Positions 63,490-64,000 of a DNA stretch of 64,000 nucleotides are shown piece by piece (the first letter of the stretch is position 1; every line of letters begins with the position of its first letter). The position numbers were made by a program, and so were the translations under genes. Source of the stretch: Pedobacter cryoconitis (GTDB taxonomy: Bacteria > Bacteroidota > Bacteroidia > Sphingobacteriales > Sphingobacteriaceae); NCBI GenBank assembly GCA_019352875.1, contig JAAAFW010000008.1:124001-188000 (forward strand), written 5' to 3'. The notes beneath the pieces are model-generated. The model ran no database searches, was not told the origin of the DNA, and was given only the letters and a program-made list of their open reading frames with translations.

Positions 63490-64000
63490 TTATTCGAGCA
63501 GGTTTCTGTAAAGACTCCATACCACTTGTTGCAGAAAGGGATTTAACCCATTTACTTCATCTACATTACAGCCGTTAGTCACGGCCACGATACCGAACTG
63601 TTCTTCGGGCTGAAAAATCATAATACTATAAAGACCGTAAGCCGATCCGGTATGCCCTTTAAGCACCTTACCTGGTATGACATCATTTCTGGTCATCAAA
63701 GCAAGTCCATAATGGTCCGAAAAAGGGACTTCAGTCTGCATGATTTCTTCACTTTCCGGCGATATGATAGTTCCTCCGGGATATTTCCCTTTATTCATAT
63801 GCATAGTCATGTAAACTGCCAGATCAGGTACCGAAATCTTCATTCCTCCTGTTGGAGAAAATACAGGCGTGGTATACCCTTGAATATATGTGCTGATTTC
63901 TTCTGTACGCGGACTATATGCGGCCGGAGCTGCAGAAAATTTCCGGGAAGTAGTATCGTACTCATAAAGCGTGGTAAATAAGCTTTTATCTAGGGAGTCT
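63490..64000 (-). CDS. Beta-lactamase-family serine hydrolase, 5' end beyond the window
   Basis: The frame is open from the right edge (first full codon at 63999) to a stop at 63490, at least 170 residues, and continues past the window; a Met at 63841-63843 is internal. Gly-Gly-Met-Lys-Ile-Ser-Val-Pro-Asp-Leu-Ala is the usual late segment of class C/beta-lactamase-related hydrolases, and Gly-His-Thr-Gly-Ser-Ala-Tyr-Gly holds the His-Thr-Gly version of the Lys-Thr-Gly box. The Ser-x-x-Lys and Tyr-x-Asn motifs lie outside the window. Members are D-amino peptidases, esterases or carboxypeptidase-like enzymes, so the substrate is open. Confidence 0.85.
   Translation of the reverse strand, partial: DSLDKSLFTTLYEYDTTSRKFSAAPAAYSPRTEEISTYIQGYTTPVFSPTGGMKISVPDLAVYMTMHMNKGKYPGGTIISPESEEIMQTEVPFSDHYGLALMTRNDVIPGKVLKGHTGSAYGLYSIMIFQPEEQFGIVAVTNGCNVDEVNGLNPFLQQVVWSLYRNLLE

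Overview
The window looks like chromosomal DNA of a Gram-negative Bacteroidota, most likely Sphingobacteriaceae and Pedobacter-like. The support is a SusC/SusD pair at the left edge, many lipoproteins and outer-membrane proteins, AT-rich intergenic DNA with TAnnTTTG-type -7 elements, and a complete Mrp antiporter operon. No rRNA, tRNA, CRISPR array, insertion sequence or phage gene was seen. The genus is an inference from protein character; no search was run.

Layout. (1) 1-1800: the end of a SusC-like receptor and its SusD lipoprotein. (2) 1896-11003, minus strand: a tight five-gene operon, in order of transcription an HD-domain/Pycsar-effector-like membrane protein, polyphosphate kinase 1, an SdiA-regulated-type lipoprotein, a GAF-domain protein, and a BamA-type barrel fused to a kinase-like domain. 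(3) 11451-22688, plus strand: a compact biosynthetic cluster made of a hybrid A-T-KS-AT-ACP-aminotransferase megasynthase, a C-A-T-TE NRPS and an Sfp-type phosphopantetheinyl transferase. Hand-read specificity codes resemble proline (first A domain) and glycine (second), which would give a small beta-amino-acid-containing product. (4) 22666-48378: a large surface-polysaccharide region with about nine glycosyltransferases, a flippase, a polymerase/ligase, a Wzz-type chain-length protein, a short TolC-like protein, an initiating sugar-phosphate transferase fused to a pseudo-receiver, a response regulator, two acyltransferases, a GMC oxidoreductase with its small subunit, a beta-helix lipoprotein and two LytR-CpsA-Psr (LCP) proteins. 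(5) 48369-52207: a GlxA-type regulator, a Dabb protein, a Gre/Rnk-type factor, an mdaB/ygiN-like quinone pair and a thioredoxin-fold protein. (6) 52338-58061: mrpA-G on the minus strand. (7) 58246-64000: an unrecognised membrane-anchored protein, a PAS histidine kinase, a CBM9-like protein with a FucP-type sugar transporter, a periplasmic rhodanese-thioredoxin fusion and a partial beta-lactamase-family serine hydrolase.

The best candidates for something undescribed are the NRPS/PKS/aminotransferase cluster, the HD-PycTM/ppk1 stress-like operon, and the polysaccharide operon whose first two genes link a response regulator to an initiating transferase carrying an Asp-to-Glu pseudo-receiver. Several starts were moved from upstream TTG codons or non-conserved ATGs to a better ATG; each case is stated in its entry.
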